Positions 26,344 to 33,450 of a stretch of DNA of 33,450 nt are shown piece by piece; the first letter of the stretch is position 1; the number at the start of each line of letters is the position of its first letter. Below the pieces are notes generated by a model that worked only from the letters and a program-made list of their open reading frames with translations, did not search any database and was not told the origin of the DNA. The stretch is taken from the NCBI GenBank assembly GCA_013792055.1, contig VMSQ01000061.1, positions 1 to 33,450 of the forward strand, given 5' to 3'. Both the position numbers and the translations under genes were made by a program. The DNA comes from Desulfobacteraceae bacterium (lineage in GTDB: Bacteria; Desulfobacterota; Desulfobacteria; Desulfobacterales; ETH-SRB1).

Positions 26344-26371
26344 TTGACATGACAGCGAAAAATGCTACCTC
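26344..26371 (+). promoter_or_regulatory. Candidate promoter for the YkgJ-type gene at 26404
   Basis: TTGACA (26344-26349), 16-base spacer, TACCTC (26366-26371) with an upstream TG (extended -10). AGAGGA before the ATG at 26404 provides the ribosome binding site. The -10 is poor. Confidence 0.4.
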
Positions 26372-26403
26372 TTTCAAAAAACTAAGGAAGAGGAATAAAT
26401 TTT

Positions 26404-27132
26404 ATGAGTGAAAACTTTGTACCCCTATCATTAAACGATAGTTTTAGATTTAAATGCTCAGCAAGCGTGCCCTGTTTCAATGAATGCTGCAGAGACCTCA
26501 ACCAGTTTCTAACTCCTTACGACATACTGCGGCTCAAAAACAACCTTGGCATACCTTCTAATCTTTTTCTAGAAAGCTATGCCACCCAGCACACAGGCCC
26601 TGAATCAGGGCTTCCCATAATTACCCTTAAACCTGCTTACACTTCTGAATTAAAATGCCCATTTGTCTCTACTTCTGGTTGCACTGTTTACAAAGATCGG
26701 CCATCATCATGCCGCACCTACCCTCTTGCCCGCGTTTTAACGCGCTCCAGAGAAACAGGTCAAAATGTTGAACAGTATCTGTTGATTAAAGAGCCGCACT
26801 GCCAGGGATTTAAACAGGGACAAATTAATACAGTCAGGGAGTGGATAAAAGAACAGGGTATTGAAATCTATAATAATATGAATGACCTGTTAATGGAAAT
26901 CATCAGCCTTAAAAACCGTTTTATGCCCGGTCAACTATCTATTAAATCGGAAAGATTTTTTCACATGGCATGTTATGACCTTGATACGTTCAGGTCTCAT
27001 ATATTTGATAAAGGAATACTGGATGATCTTGCTCTTGACTCAAAAACACTGGATATTATCAAAAAAGACGATGTCGAACTTTTAAAACTGAGCCTTAAGA
27101 GTATAAAAATCAAAATGTTTGGCATAAAATAA
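26404..27132 (+). CDS. YkgJ-type cysteine-cluster protein (paralogue 1)
   Basis: 242 residues. The cysteine-cluster domain (PF03692-type, predicted to bind zinc or iron) is visible: CSASVPCFNECC (residues about 19-30), CPF...GCTVYKDRPSSCRTYPL (about 86-108) and a later CQGF. Its C-terminal part ends DDVELLKLSLKSIKIKMFGI. It is closely similar along its length to the gene at 28133-28915. No membrane segment is seen. Function in this family is unproven; a role in metal handling or protein modification is only inference. It is transcribed away from aprBA. Confidence 0.85.
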   Translation: MSENFVPLSLNDSFRFKCSASVPCFNECCRDLNQFLTPYDILRLKNNLGIPSNLFLESYATQHTGPESGLPIITLKPAYTSELKCPFVSTSGCTVYKDRPSSCRTYPLARVLTRSRETGQNVEQYLLIKEPHCQGFKQGQINTVREWIKEQGIEIYNNMNDLLMEIISLKNRFMPGQLSIKSERFFHMACYDLDTFRSHIFDKGILDDLALDSKTLDIIKKDDVELLKLSLKSIKIKMFGIK

Positions 27133-27185
27133 TTTGTAACGGCCTTATAAAATATATCCGCTTCAGGCATAATTAAATTGAAGAA

Positions 27186-27296
27186 CCCTGTACAAGCTAC
27201 AGGGAATCTTCGACCGTAAGGAAATTGGCCATTTTTAGATTCGCTCGCTAACCCCGCAGCAAGCTACAGGGAATGCGCTCGCTATTGCGGTTCAAC
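27186..27296 (+). repeat. Dispersed repeat, copy C (short form)
   Basis: About 111 bp sharing with copies A and B the blocks GGGAATCTTCGACC, ATTTTTAGATTCGCTCGCTA, CCGCAG and GGAATGCGCTCGCT, but lacking ~35 bp of the middle (the AGTATAAGCGAGATTTTCAC part). It carries an internal direct repeat AAGCTACAGGGAAT (27194 and 27261) and a hairpin CCCTGTA-CAAGC-TACAGGG (27186-27204). It ends 15 bases upstream of the SDR start. Confidence 0.8.
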
Positions 27297-27311
27297 TACA
27301 GGTTTTACATT

Positions 27312-28127
27312 ATGGATATTAAAGATAAAGTAGCTTTGGTTCTTGGAGCTATTAAAGGCATAGGAAAAGGCGTAGGGCTTGCCCTGGCAAGAGAGGGGGT
27401 TAAAGTTGCCTTAAATTATTTTGACTGGGAAGAAAATCTTGATGAATTGAAAAATGATTTCGCTAAAACAGATGTTGAACACCTTATTATAAAGACAAAC
27501 TTGCTTGAGACTGAAAAAGTTCAAGGATTAATAAGAAAAGTTATTGATCGCTTCGGCCGCCTCGACATCCTTATAAATAACATAGAACGCGGAGGCTGGC
27601 CTGTAGTCCATGGAAAATATATCCAAGAGCAGTGGGATCTTGAAATGGCTACGACTCTTCGGGCCAAATGGTGGGTTTTTGATTCAGCTCTCCCCTATCT
27701 TAAAGCTTCAGGAAATGGTGCGGTAATAAACTTTTCCTCTATTGCCGGCATTACCGGCAGATCAGGGCCAGCAAGCTTTATCTTTAATGATGGATTTGCA
27801 GCGGCTAACCGGGGGATATCTCTCCTCACAGAAACATGGGCACGTATCGGAGCACCTCAGGTCCGTGTAAATGAAATAATGCTGGGAATCGTTGAGACCA
27901 GACATGGTGAAAAAACAAGAGGGTGGGGGCTGTTAGACCAAGAACAGCGCAAATCGCTAATTAATCACACACTGCTCGGACGAACGGGTACTATTGAGGA
28001 TGTAGTTAATGCCGTTCTATTTGTTGTTAAGGATGCGCCATTTATGACTGGAAGTGTAATTAAGATTGATGGAGGCTATACACTTGGCGGAGAAAAAGTT
28101 CAACCCATGCCAAAAGGAGTTTTATGA
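27312..28127 (+). CDS. SDR-family protein with degenerate catalytic motif
   Basis: 271 residues from ATG 27312 (MDIKDKVALVLG). The frame upstream is repeat copy C, so the longer start is rejected. The nucleotide-binding motif is LGAIKGIGKG (Gly 12, 16, 18) and the NNAG block reads NNIERGG (89-95). Ser142/143 are in place. The catalytic YxxxK is replaced: the aligned stretch PASFIFNDGFAAANRG has Phe158 and Phe162 where Tyr and Lys are expected. The C-terminal GSVIKIDGGYTLGG is normal. It may bind NAD(P)H without standard dehydrogenase chemistry. The stop lies 5 bases from the convergent gene. Confidence 0.85.
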   Translation: MDIKDKVALVLGAIKGIGKGVGLALAREGVKVALNYFDWEENLDELKNDFAKTDVEHLIIKTNLLETEKVQGLIRKVIDRFGRLDILINNIERGGWPVVHGKYIQEQWDLEMATTLRAKWWVFDSALPYLKASGNGAVINFSSIAGITGRSGPASFIFNDGFAAANRGISLLTETWARIGAPQVRVNEIMLGIVETRHGEKTRGWGLLDQEQRKSLINHTLLGRTGTIEDVVNAVLFVVKDAPFMTGSVIKIDGGYTLGGEKVQPMPKGVL

Positions 28128-28132
28128 GAAAA

Positions 28133-28915
28133 CTACCTGTGCCTTATGGATTTAGTCTTAATACCCCATAGAAAATACTTGACCCATTCAAAACCTAACT
28201 TCATCAATTCCACATCATCTTTTCTTACCTTTTTTAAAACTTCATTTTTTATCTTGTATCTTTTCAAAAAGCTGCTGTTAAACAAAAAATCGCGAAAAAG
28301 ATCTATGTTGTATATCGCCATAAAAGCCATTTTTCCCTTTGGACCGGTTGCCCCTTCCATGCCCCATGGATCAACCTGGAATAAACTCTTTAACTCAGAC
28401 CATTTTATAGTCATTTTGTTATATATTGCTGCATCCTGGTCATTTGCCCAAGATTCCGTAGTCCACTGTTCGCTTTCGTACTGCCCAAGGCAAAACTCAG
28501 GAGGTCTGAAAAAATGAACCAGACTTGTTTTTTTTGTCCCTGCATCATAAATGACGCCCTGTTCTACAGGAAACGTACGGCAAGTATCTGGGCGGTCCGG
28601 ATAAACCGAACAGCCTGATTCGCTTAAGAAAGGGCATGTCCTTTCTTCATCCTGTGACATGCGAAGGAGTACATCGGGGAAAAAACTGGAATCACGCATA
28701 ACGATATCTGCATGTCTGTCAATAAACTTATCCGAAGTGATTCCAAGTCTATTTTTTAGTCTTACGACATCATATGGATATAAAAAAAGGTTTAGATTTC
28801 GGCAGCACTTATTGAAACAAGAAAGCCCTGGGTGGCATTGAAATGAAAAAGTATCATTTTTTTCGAGCCTTCTACCGGCTATCTTATCAAGAGCATCTAT
28901 ATCTAAATATTTCAT
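28133..28915 (-). CDS. YkgJ-type cysteine-cluster protein (paralogue 2)
   Basis: 260 residues with the same arrangement as the protein at 26404: CHPGLSCFNKCC (about residues 27-38), CPFLSESGCSVYPDRPDTCR (about 94-113) and CLGQY further on. The LN.FL.PYD..RLKN.LGI segment and the C-terminal KDDVELMKLGFEWVKYFLWG also match. The two are clear paralogues on opposite strands either side of the SDR. Convergent with the SDR, and probably the last gene of the dgt transcript. Metal binding is predicted from the cysteines; function is unknown. Confidence 0.85.
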   Translation of the reverse strand: MKYLDIDALDKIAGRRLEKNDTFSFQCHPGLSCFNKCCRNLNLFLYPYDVVRLKNRLGITSDKFIDRHADIVMRDSSFFPDVLLRMSQDEERTCPFLSESGCSVYPDRPDTCRTFPVEQGVIYDAGTKKTSLVHFFRPPEFCLGQYESEQWTTESWANDQDAAIYNKMTIKWSELKSLFQVDPWGMEGATGPKGKMAFMAIYNIDLFRDFLFNSSFLKRYKIKNEVLKKVRKDDVELMKLGFEWVKYFLWGIKTKSIRHR

Positions 28916-28965
28916 AATTCAAAAAACTAAAGTATTATGATTTTTTAAATTTCTGAGAATGCGCT

Positions 28966-29562
28966 TCAAGAAATCAACATCTGTGCCACTGTCATTTTAA
29001 ACTTCTGCGTAAAACCGGCTACTTCTCTTAACTCCCTTTCAAGGTTAGCCATTTCAACATAAAAAGGTGTTCTGTCAAATTTAATATATTTTTTCCCTTC
29101 ACACTGTTTTTCAAAGGCCTCGCACCCAGGGCTATACATTATGCCCTGGCCGGGTCTTTGAAGCTGATGCGGGATACCATGCAGTCTGCATATCATAGGA
29201 CGATATTCATATAATATGCACAAACCGTCAAAATTCAGAGGGCACAACAATCGCACGGTTTTTCCTGCTTTATCATACTCTATGGTTTCAGCGCATACTT
29301 CTATAGCTCTTTCTGATACCCGATTCTGTATCTCATGTTCAAGAGTGCTGTATCCCTGCCTGATAAAAAGATATTCTAAAAGTGTATGATGATAGAAACG
29401 CGTATAACAGCAATTATCCTCGCATCCATTACAGAAAAAACCATAATAATCAGCCGCCTCTTGATATTTTTTCCCCATATCCTCCCATATTGTTCTCAGC
29501 CTTTGCAAAAAAGACAAATACTTATCTTGATTAGGTATAATTTGTTCAAGATTTAAAGGCAT
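28966..29562 (-). CDS. YkgJ-type cysteine-cluster protein (divergent third member)
   Basis: 198 residues. The cluster is CNGCEDNCC (about residues 45-53), then CPLNFDGLCILYEYRPMICR (about 107-126), then CEAF...C. The general plan is that of the YkgJ family, but it lacks the LNxFLxPYD segment and C-terminal region of the other two, so it belongs to a different subgroup. It starts 12 bases after dgt, so co-expression is likely. No evident promoter or strong ribosome site is seen between them. Function unknown. Confidence 0.8.
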   Translation of the reverse strand: MPLNLEQIIPNQDKYLSFLQRLRTIWEDMGKKYQEAADYYGFFCNGCEDNCCYTRFYHHTLLEYLFIRQGYSTLEHEIQNRVSERAIEVCAETIEYDKAGKTVRLLCPLNFDGLCILYEYRPMICRLHGIPHQLQRPGQGIMYSPGCEAFEKQCEGKKYIKFDRTPFYVEMANLERELREVAGFTQKFKMTVAQMLIS

Positions 29563-29574
29563 CTAACATCCGAT

Positions 29575-30630
29575 TCAAACAAGCGGGGAAGGAAAAAAGA
29601 TTTTCTCATAAAGATCAAGAGCATATCTGTCTGTTATACTGGCAATTAAATCACAAACAGTCCTCTCTCTGGATTGGCTGTTATTCATGCAATCTGCCAT
29701 TTCCATATTTTCGAGTTCTCTTTGAAGGTCATCTTTATTATTTAAAAAAAAGGAATATAGTTCGGAAAGAATTTTTTTTGCCTTTACAAACTCATTGTGC
29801 ACTTGAGGCGAGCGATATACATTTTCATAAAGAAACTCTCTTAAAGTCTTCATCGCGGAATATACTTTATCACTAATGCGCAGGCACAATTCATCATCTA
29901 TAACTTCACTGGACGAAATAACATCAGCAATCATTGTCCTGGCTCGCTCCGAATGCGAACGCCCAATTATCTTCAAGCAGGATTCAGGCACCTGGTCGGA
30001 ACTTATAACGCCACTCCTGATCGCATCATCAAGATCGTGGTTCAGGTATGCAATTATATCGGCAACACGCAGTATTCTGCCCTCAATGGTATATGCCTGT
30101 TCTGATGGATCGCTCGGCATAATGTTTCCATATCCTTTTGAATGTTTTAAAATCCCATCACGCACCTCATAAGTAAGGTTAAGTCCTTTTCCATTATTGC
30201 TTAAAACATCTACAACGCGCAGGCTCTGCTCATTATGCGAAAAGCTCTCTGAATATATTTCTTTGAGAGCTGTTTCTCCGCCATGACCAAATGGTGTATG
30301 TCCAAGATCATGGCCGAGAGCAATGGCTTCAACCAAATCTTCGTTTAAACGCATTGCTCTGGCGATTGTTCTTGCTATTTCCGACACTTCCAGAGTATGG
30401 GTCAGTCGTGTTCGATAATGATCACCTAAAGGAGATAAAAAAACCTGGGTTTTGTGTTTCAACCGCCTGAAGGCATTGGAATAAACAATTCTATCTCTAT
30501 CTCTCTGAAAAGCAGTGCGGATGGGGCAAGGTTCTTCCTCTCTCATTCGACCCCTTGTTTCCGAACTAAGACAACCAAATGGAGAAATAAATGTCTTCTC
30601 ACGCTTTTCAAAATCTTCTCGTATCGACAT
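29575..30630 (-). CDS. dgt: Deoxyguanosinetriphosphate triphosphohydrolase-like protein
   Basis: 351 residues, the usual length of the type 2 dGTPase-like group. HD-domain residues are visible: R75-L-T-H78 in YRTRLTHTLEV, then GHDLGHTPFGHGGE with His107-Asp108, and a later distal Asp in ILRVADIIAYLNHDLDDAI. The N-terminal RDRDRIVYSNAFRRLKHKTQ is a family hallmark. It hydrolyses dNTPs to nucleosides and triphosphate, affecting dNTP pools. Divergent from the gene at 30834 across a 203-base AT-rich gap. The start has only GGAATAAAG upstream. Confidence 0.93.
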   Translation of the reverse strand: MSIREDFEKREKTFISPFGCLSSETRGRMREEEPCPIRTAFQRDRDRIVYSNAFRRLKHKTQVFLSPLGDHYRTRLTHTLEVSEIARTIARAMRLNEDLVEAIALGHDLGHTPFGHGGETALKEIYSESFSHNEQSLRVVDVLSNNGKGLNLTYEVRDGILKHSKGYGNIMPSDPSEQAYTIEGRILRVADIIAYLNHDLDDAIRSGVISSDQVPESCLKIIGRSHSERARTMIADVISSSEVIDDELCLRISDKVYSAMKTLREFLYENVYRSPQVHNEFVKAKKILSELYSFFLNNKDDLQRELENMEMADCMNNSQSRERTVCDLIASITDRYALDLYEKIFFPSPLV

Positions 30631-30833
30631 AATCTTTATTCCAATCCTATTTGGGGTTTATAAAAAATTTATTTTGATAATTTTCCAACCCGTTTGTCAA
30701 AAAAAGCTTTCTATTAAACAAACTAAAGTGTAAAAATAACTTTAATATTAATTATTCACAGGCATAAATAATTGTAAAGCAATAATTCACTATTTTATTT
30801 ATACAACAATTATTATGTATTGGATGCTATAAA

Positions 30834-31391
30834 ATGAATAATCATCATCTAATACTTGGCGAACTTGTTGATTTTATAACCGGTGAAACCATAACAGATA
30901 CCCATGACGAACGGTATAGACAAAAATTAGCTAAAATACTTGTAACGACTAAAGGATATCATAAATATAATATTAAACCACGCTGTAACCTTCTTGTAAA
31001 GGCAGCAGATAAAAGCGCTATTGTTACAGTTGATTTCAAGGTTATCTTAAATGAAAAAGTTTGCATGATAGTGAAATATGCCCCAGGTTCTTTGGTAACC
31101 AGGCATCGTCCTGCATTGGCTGCCTCAAGGCTTATAGCGCCATACCAAGTCCCAGTCGTTGTTGTAACAAATGGCGAAGATACGAATATCCTGGATGGCT
31201 CAACAGGGAATATAACCGGCTATGGCTTTGAATCTATACCTTCAAAAGCTGAACTAAATGATATAGTAGCTAAAAAGCATTTTGATCCGGTTCCGATAAA
31301 TAAGGCGGAAATTGAATCAAGAATTATGTATGCTTATGAAGTTGACGGGAGTTGTCCTTGCGATAACACTATATGCAGAATTAAAAGCTAA
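30834..31391 (+). CDS. Orphan HsdR N-terminal-like (HSDR_N_2) protein
   Basis: 185 residues. The body (DERYRQKLAKILVTTKGYHK, then VTVDFKVILNEKVCMIVKYA and VPVVVVTNGEDTNILDGSTG) resembles the type I restriction enzyme R-subunit N-terminal domain, a PD-(D/E)XK-like fold. Here the nuclease triad is not clear: D followed by V-D-F-K-V in place of a canonical ExK. There is no helicase part. The C-terminus carries a cysteine cluster CPCDNTIC. Such stand-alone proteins are frequent in Desulfobacterota; function is unknown. No sign of linkage with a methylase here. Confidence 0.65.
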   Translation: MNNHHLILGELVDFITGETITDTHDERYRQKLAKILVTTKGYHKYNIKPRCNLLVKAADKSAIVTVDFKVILNEKVCMIVKYAPGSLVTRHRPALAASRLIAPYQVPVVVVTNGEDTNILDGSTGNITGYGFESIPSKAELNDIVAKKHFDPVPINKAEIESRIMYAYEVDGSCPCDNTICRIKS

Positions 31392-31587
31392 CAAAAAACA
31401 ATTTTACTGGATGCTACTTTTTATTGATTTTGACCAGCATTTCACATAAGTAGATACCCAAGGGCTTACGCCCGTAGTCTTCAGCGTAATTTTTGATAAC
31501 GCATAAAATAATGTTTAAGATAGTTGTATTATTGAAAGTTATAATTATCTTTGTCTTCTAAGTTGGTTAGCGCGTTGTATAAGGCCG

Positions 31588-32088
31588 ATGGATTATAAAT
31601 ACTTTATGGGAAAGGCAATTGAGAGGGCGGAAAAAGCGTTATATGCTGGTGAATTCCCGGTCGGCTGCGTGATCGCATATAATAATAACATTATAGCCGC
31701 CGGCTCCCGAACCGGCACTGCTGGAAATTTTATAAATGAAATTGATCATGCTGAAATAGTTACATTAAGAATTCTTGCTGAATTCAAAGAAAATGTGGAT
31801 CGAAGTAAAATAGTGCTCTTTTGTACTTTAGAACCATGCCTTATGTGTTATAGTGCTATTCTTTTGAGCGGCATCGGCAAAATTGTTTATGCTTACGAAG
31901 ATATTATGGGCGGCTGCACTAGATGTAATTTGACAAAGATAGCCCCTTTTTATAAAGAGCACCGGATCGAAATTGTACATAATATTTTGCGAGATAAAAG
32001 CATGAAACTTTTTAAGGTCTATTTTGAAAATCAAAAAAACACTTACTGGAAAGACAGCCTTTTAGCCAGATATACGCTCAGGCAATAA
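31588..32088 (+). CDS. Nucleoside/tRNA-adenosine deaminase family protein
   Basis: 166 residues of the cytidine deaminase-like fold. Zinc site: HAE (His54, Glu56) and PCLMC (Cys84, Cys87). The general sequence is that of the TadA/guanine deaminase-like group (AGEFPVGCVIAYNNNIIAAG, LEPCLMCYSAILLSGIGKIV). It could be tRNA adenosine deaminase or a nucleoside deaminase. The usual TadA anticodon-loop residues are hard to judge, and the HAEIVTLR follow-up is not the HAEIxAL of TadA, so I leave it unnamed. The ribosome site (AAGG at -5) is weak. It precedes infC by 250 bases. Confidence 0.8.
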   Translation: MDYKYFMGKAIERAEKALYAGEFPVGCVIAYNNNIIAAGSRTGTAGNFINEIDHAEIVTLRILAEFKENVDRSKIVLFCTLEPCLMCYSAILLSGIGKIVYAYEDIMGGCTRCNLTKIAPFYKEHRIEIVHNILRDKSMKLFKVYFENQKNTYWKDSLLARYTLRQ

Positions 32089-32113
32089 TACCCTAACCGG
32101 GACAAACCGGAAA

Positions 32114-32137
32114 CCCGTAACTCGTAACCCGTAACCC
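32114..32137. repeat. Short 7-bp tandem repeat
   Basis: CCCGTAA, CTCGTAA, CCCGTAA and a partial CCC lie head to tail 25 bases past the deaminase stop. The same 7-bp period but another unit is seen at 13434-13454. Confidence 0.75.
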
Positions 32138-32338
32138 TTGATACTGACAACCTGAGTAGTTACATTTTTTTGTTGCATTTTTTTGTTGCATTTCTTTATG
32201 TTGTTATATATGCACTAAATTTATATTAATTAAAGCAGGTTAACAAGTAAGCAATAACAAAATCAGCGTGTTATAAATACAACTTGATATTAACCCCAAA
32301 TCAATCAATAAATATCGCTGCCTTAGGAGGTAAAAAGT

Positions 32339-32878
32339 ATAGCTATATCGAAGAAAACACACAGGTCGGACAAATTTGACGAAACAAATATTAATAACAA
32401 TATAAGAGCAAAAGAGGTGAGAGTTATTGATCCTGACGGCAATCAGGTGGGTATTATACCAACTTATAAAGCACTTGCGACAGCCGGTGATTTCGGTCTT
32501 GATCTTGTAGAAATTTCTCCTAATGCCAACCCGCCTGTATGCAAAATAATGGATTACGGCAGATACAAATATGAGCAGACCAAAAAGAAACAGGACGCCA
32601 AAAAGAAACAAAGCACATTTCAGGTCAAAGAGATAAAAATACGTCCCAAGACCGGAGAACATGATCTGAACATCAAGATTGGCCATATTAAAAAGTTTAT
32701 AGGCAAAAAGGACAAGGTTAAAGTTACAGTTATGTTCAGAGGACTAGAAATAGCGCTTTCAGAGCTTGGCAGGGATTTGCTCAAAAAAATTGCTGAAGAA
32801 ACTGATGATATTGCAGTAGTAGAGCAATATCCTAAATTTGAAGGCCGTACAATGATGATGATCCTATCACCAAAGTAA
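32339..32878 (+). CDS. infC: Translation initiation factor IF-3, with non-AUG start
   Basis: I extend the frame to ATA at 32339 (179 residues; E. coli IF-3 has 180). AGGAGG (32325-32330) is 8 bases upstream; the first possible ATG/GTG is at 32417 and would cut off the essential INNNIRAKEVRVIDPDGNQV N-domain start. In E. coli infC begins with AUU, and IF-3 represses its own rare-start mRNA; an AUA start would fit the same control. N-domain to about residue 80, lysine-rich linker (KYEQTKKKQDAKKKQ), C-domain with VKEIKIRPKTGEHDLNIKIG. IF-3 binds the 30S subunit and checks initiator tRNA and start codon. Confidence 0.93.
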   Translation: MAISKKTHRSDKFDETNINNNIRAKEVRVIDPDGNQVGIIPTYKALATAGDFGLDLVEISPNANPPVCKIMDYGRYKYEQTKKKQDAKKKQSTFQVKEIKIRPKTGEHDLNIKIGHIKKFIGKKDKVKVTVMFRGLEIALSELGRDLLKKIAEETDDIAVVEQYPKFEGRTMMMILSPK

Positions 32879-32965
32879 TTACTGTAATAAATTTTTGATA
32901 TATTACGCTCCTACAAGCGACATAATTATTAGAATATAAGACAATAAATTTATATGGAATTTTCA

Positions 32966-33009
32966 ATAGATGGCGTGAGCCGCTATTTGCAGTTGCTCGC
33001 GCCATCTAT
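32966..33009 (+). promoter_or_regulatory. Hairpin leader between infC and rpmI
   Basis: ATAGATGGCG-T-GAGC (32966-32980) pairs with GCTC-G-CGCCATCTAT (32995-33009) around a 14-base loop, giving a 14-bp stem with one mismatch. It lies 25 bases before the rpmI start and is followed by TGTTTTAAATA. An attenuator or autoregulatory leader is plausible because rpmI-rplT operons are controlled by L20 binding in other bacteria; a terminator is an alternative. Confidence 0.6.
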
Positions 33010-33034
33010 GTTTTAAATAGGGAGAATAAAAACA

Positions 33035-33232
33035 ATGCCAAAAATTAAGACAAATAGATCTGCAGCAAAGCGTTTCAAAAAAACAGGTACAGGTAAATTC
33101 GTATTTTCGAAAGCAAACGCAAGTCATATTTTGACTAAAAAAACATCCAAGCGAAAGAGGTCTTTAAGGAAGCGCCAGCTTATTAGCAAACCAGATAGAA
33201 AAGAGATAAAACTACTTCTGCCCAATGGTTAA
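33035..33232 (+). CDS. rpmI: 50S ribosomal protein L35
   Basis: 65 residues, the normal length. [20 protein letters not shown] and a strongly basic C-terminal half ([15 protein letters not shown]) are diagnostic. The GGGAGAA site lies about 8 bases before the ATG. Component of the large ribosomal subunit; second gene of infC-rpmI-rplT. Confidence 0.97.
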   Translation: MPKIKTNRSAAKRFKKTGTGKFVFSKANASHILTKKTSKRKRSLRKRQLISKPDRKEIKLLLPNG

Positions 33233-33245
33233 TTAAACACGTCTC

Positions 33246-33376
33246 GGAATTTCTACAACCTATTGAAATTCCTTCGACTTTAGTCGAGTAGTTAAATAGT
33301 CGAGTCGTCGAGTTGTAAGAGTCCTTGAACCACTTGACTACTCGACCACTTGACCAATTGTGAGCGAAGCGAACTA
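33246..33376. repeat. GTCGAGT-type repeat and hairpin between rpmI and rplT
   Basis: A hairpin GGAATTTC (33246-33253) with GAAATTCC (33265-33272) is followed by TTCGACTTTAGTCGAGTAG, AGTCGAGTCGTCGAGTTG, then CACTTGACTACTCGACCACT and CAATTGTGAGCGAAGCGAAC. The right part is the inverse match of the ccsB-ccsA repeat at 14325-14392. It fills the 190-base gap between two genes usually close together. Confidence 0.75.
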
Positions 33377-33422
33377 AGTTCAACCTGGGTTTATAAGTAG
33401 TTCGATTATAAGGAGTAATACT

Positions 33423-33450
33423 ATGCGAGTAAAAAGAGGTTTTAAAGCAA
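33423..33450 (+). CDS. rplT: 50S ribosomal protein L20 (start only; runs off window)
   Basis: ATG 33423 with AAGGAG 7 bases upstream. The nine visible residues MRVKRGFKA match the invariant L20 N-terminus, and the position after rpmI agrees. In other bacteria L20 autoregulates the operon. Confidence 0.93.

Larger units (their letters stand above)
25838..26403. other. 566-bp AT-rich intergenic region between divergent aprB and a YkgJ-type gene
   Basis: No coding frame of note on either strand. It holds two promoter candidates (separately listed). It also has small stems in the aprB leader: TTGCTC-N8-GAGCAA (26005-26024) and GTTGTTAAACAAC (around 25880-25892). No riboswitch class is recognised. 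Confidence 0.6.

Noticed and set aside
31559-31600. tRNA-like string AGTTGGTTAGCGCG followed by TAAGGCCGATGG ahead of the deaminase
   Set aside because: It resembles the D-arm of a tRNA, but there is no acceptor or T-arm pairing; it is probably chance or a very old relic.
32161-32212. Possible infC promoter in the TTTTTTTGTTGCA direct repeat followed by TATATA
   Set aside because: Spacing between a -35-like TTGCAT (32186) and TATATA (32205) is only 13 bases; too weak to annotate.
32240-32686. 148-residue minus-strand hydrophobic ORF
   Set aside because: Shadow of infC and its leader; infC is unmistakable on the plus strand.
33183-33383. 66-residue minus-strand ORF
   Set aside because: It runs across the end of rpmI and the GTCGAGT repeat; no family and no ribosome site.

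Overview
The window is chromosomal DNA of a low-to-moderate GC sulfate-reducing bacterium, most likely Desulfobacterota and probably Desulfobacterales. The evidence is the complete dissimilatory sulfate-reduction electron-transfer set (sat, aprBA, qmoABC) together with the membrane quinone reductase complex qrcABCD. Species cannot be named from the sequence alone.

Layout. (1) 1-2460 is an eroded accessory locus on the minus strand: the start of a type I restriction methylase (hsdM), four ORF6N-domain genes or remnants (one intact), a possible hsdS tail, and two copies of a ~165-bp dispersed repeat that sit exactly where two ORF6N genes are broken off. (2) 2462-7808 holds an AAA/DUF4143 ATPase, comEC and murA; murA and comEC are separated by a 126-bp palindromic element. 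(3) 7908-16250 is a minus-strand respiratory block: an acidic hypothetical gene, the cytochrome c maturation pair ccsB-ccsA, then qrcA-B-C-D and an extra 52-residue membrane protein, closed by a symmetrical terminator. (4) 16435-16850 holds two tRNA-Ser genes (UGA and GCU anticodons) with an inverted-repeat element between them and a bidirectional terminator. (5) 16868-25837 is, in order of transcription on the minus strand, aprB-aprA-qmoA-qmoB-qmoC-sat. A strong terminator separates aprA from qmoA, and large hairpins lie upstream of qmoA and between qmoB and qmoC. (6) 26404-30630 has three cysteine-cluster (YkgJ-type) proteins, an SDR with a degenerate active site, and a dGTPase. (7) 30834-33450 has an orphan HsdR-N-like protein, a nucleoside deaminase, and the infC-rpmI-rplT translation operon, with an AUA-type infC start and a repeat element splitting rpmI from rplT.

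How the genes work together. Sat activates sulfate to APS; AprBA reduces APS to sulfite; QmoABC links the membrane quinone pool to AprBA. QrcABCD passes electrons from periplasmic c-type cytochromes into that pool, and CcsAB assembles the haem of those cytochromes. One 12.7-kb stretch therefore encodes electron entry, haem attachment and terminal reduction for sulfate respiration.

The most unusual items are: the 52-residue protein at the end of the qrc operon; the near-perfect 25-bp inverted repeat ahead of qmoA; the SDR whose YxxxK residues are replaced; the TIR-bounded element between the tRNA-Ser genes; and several families of intergenic repeats (a ~110-165 bp family, GTCGAGT-type arrays, and 7-bp tandem arrays). 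No CRISPR array, phage or complete insertion sequence was seen.
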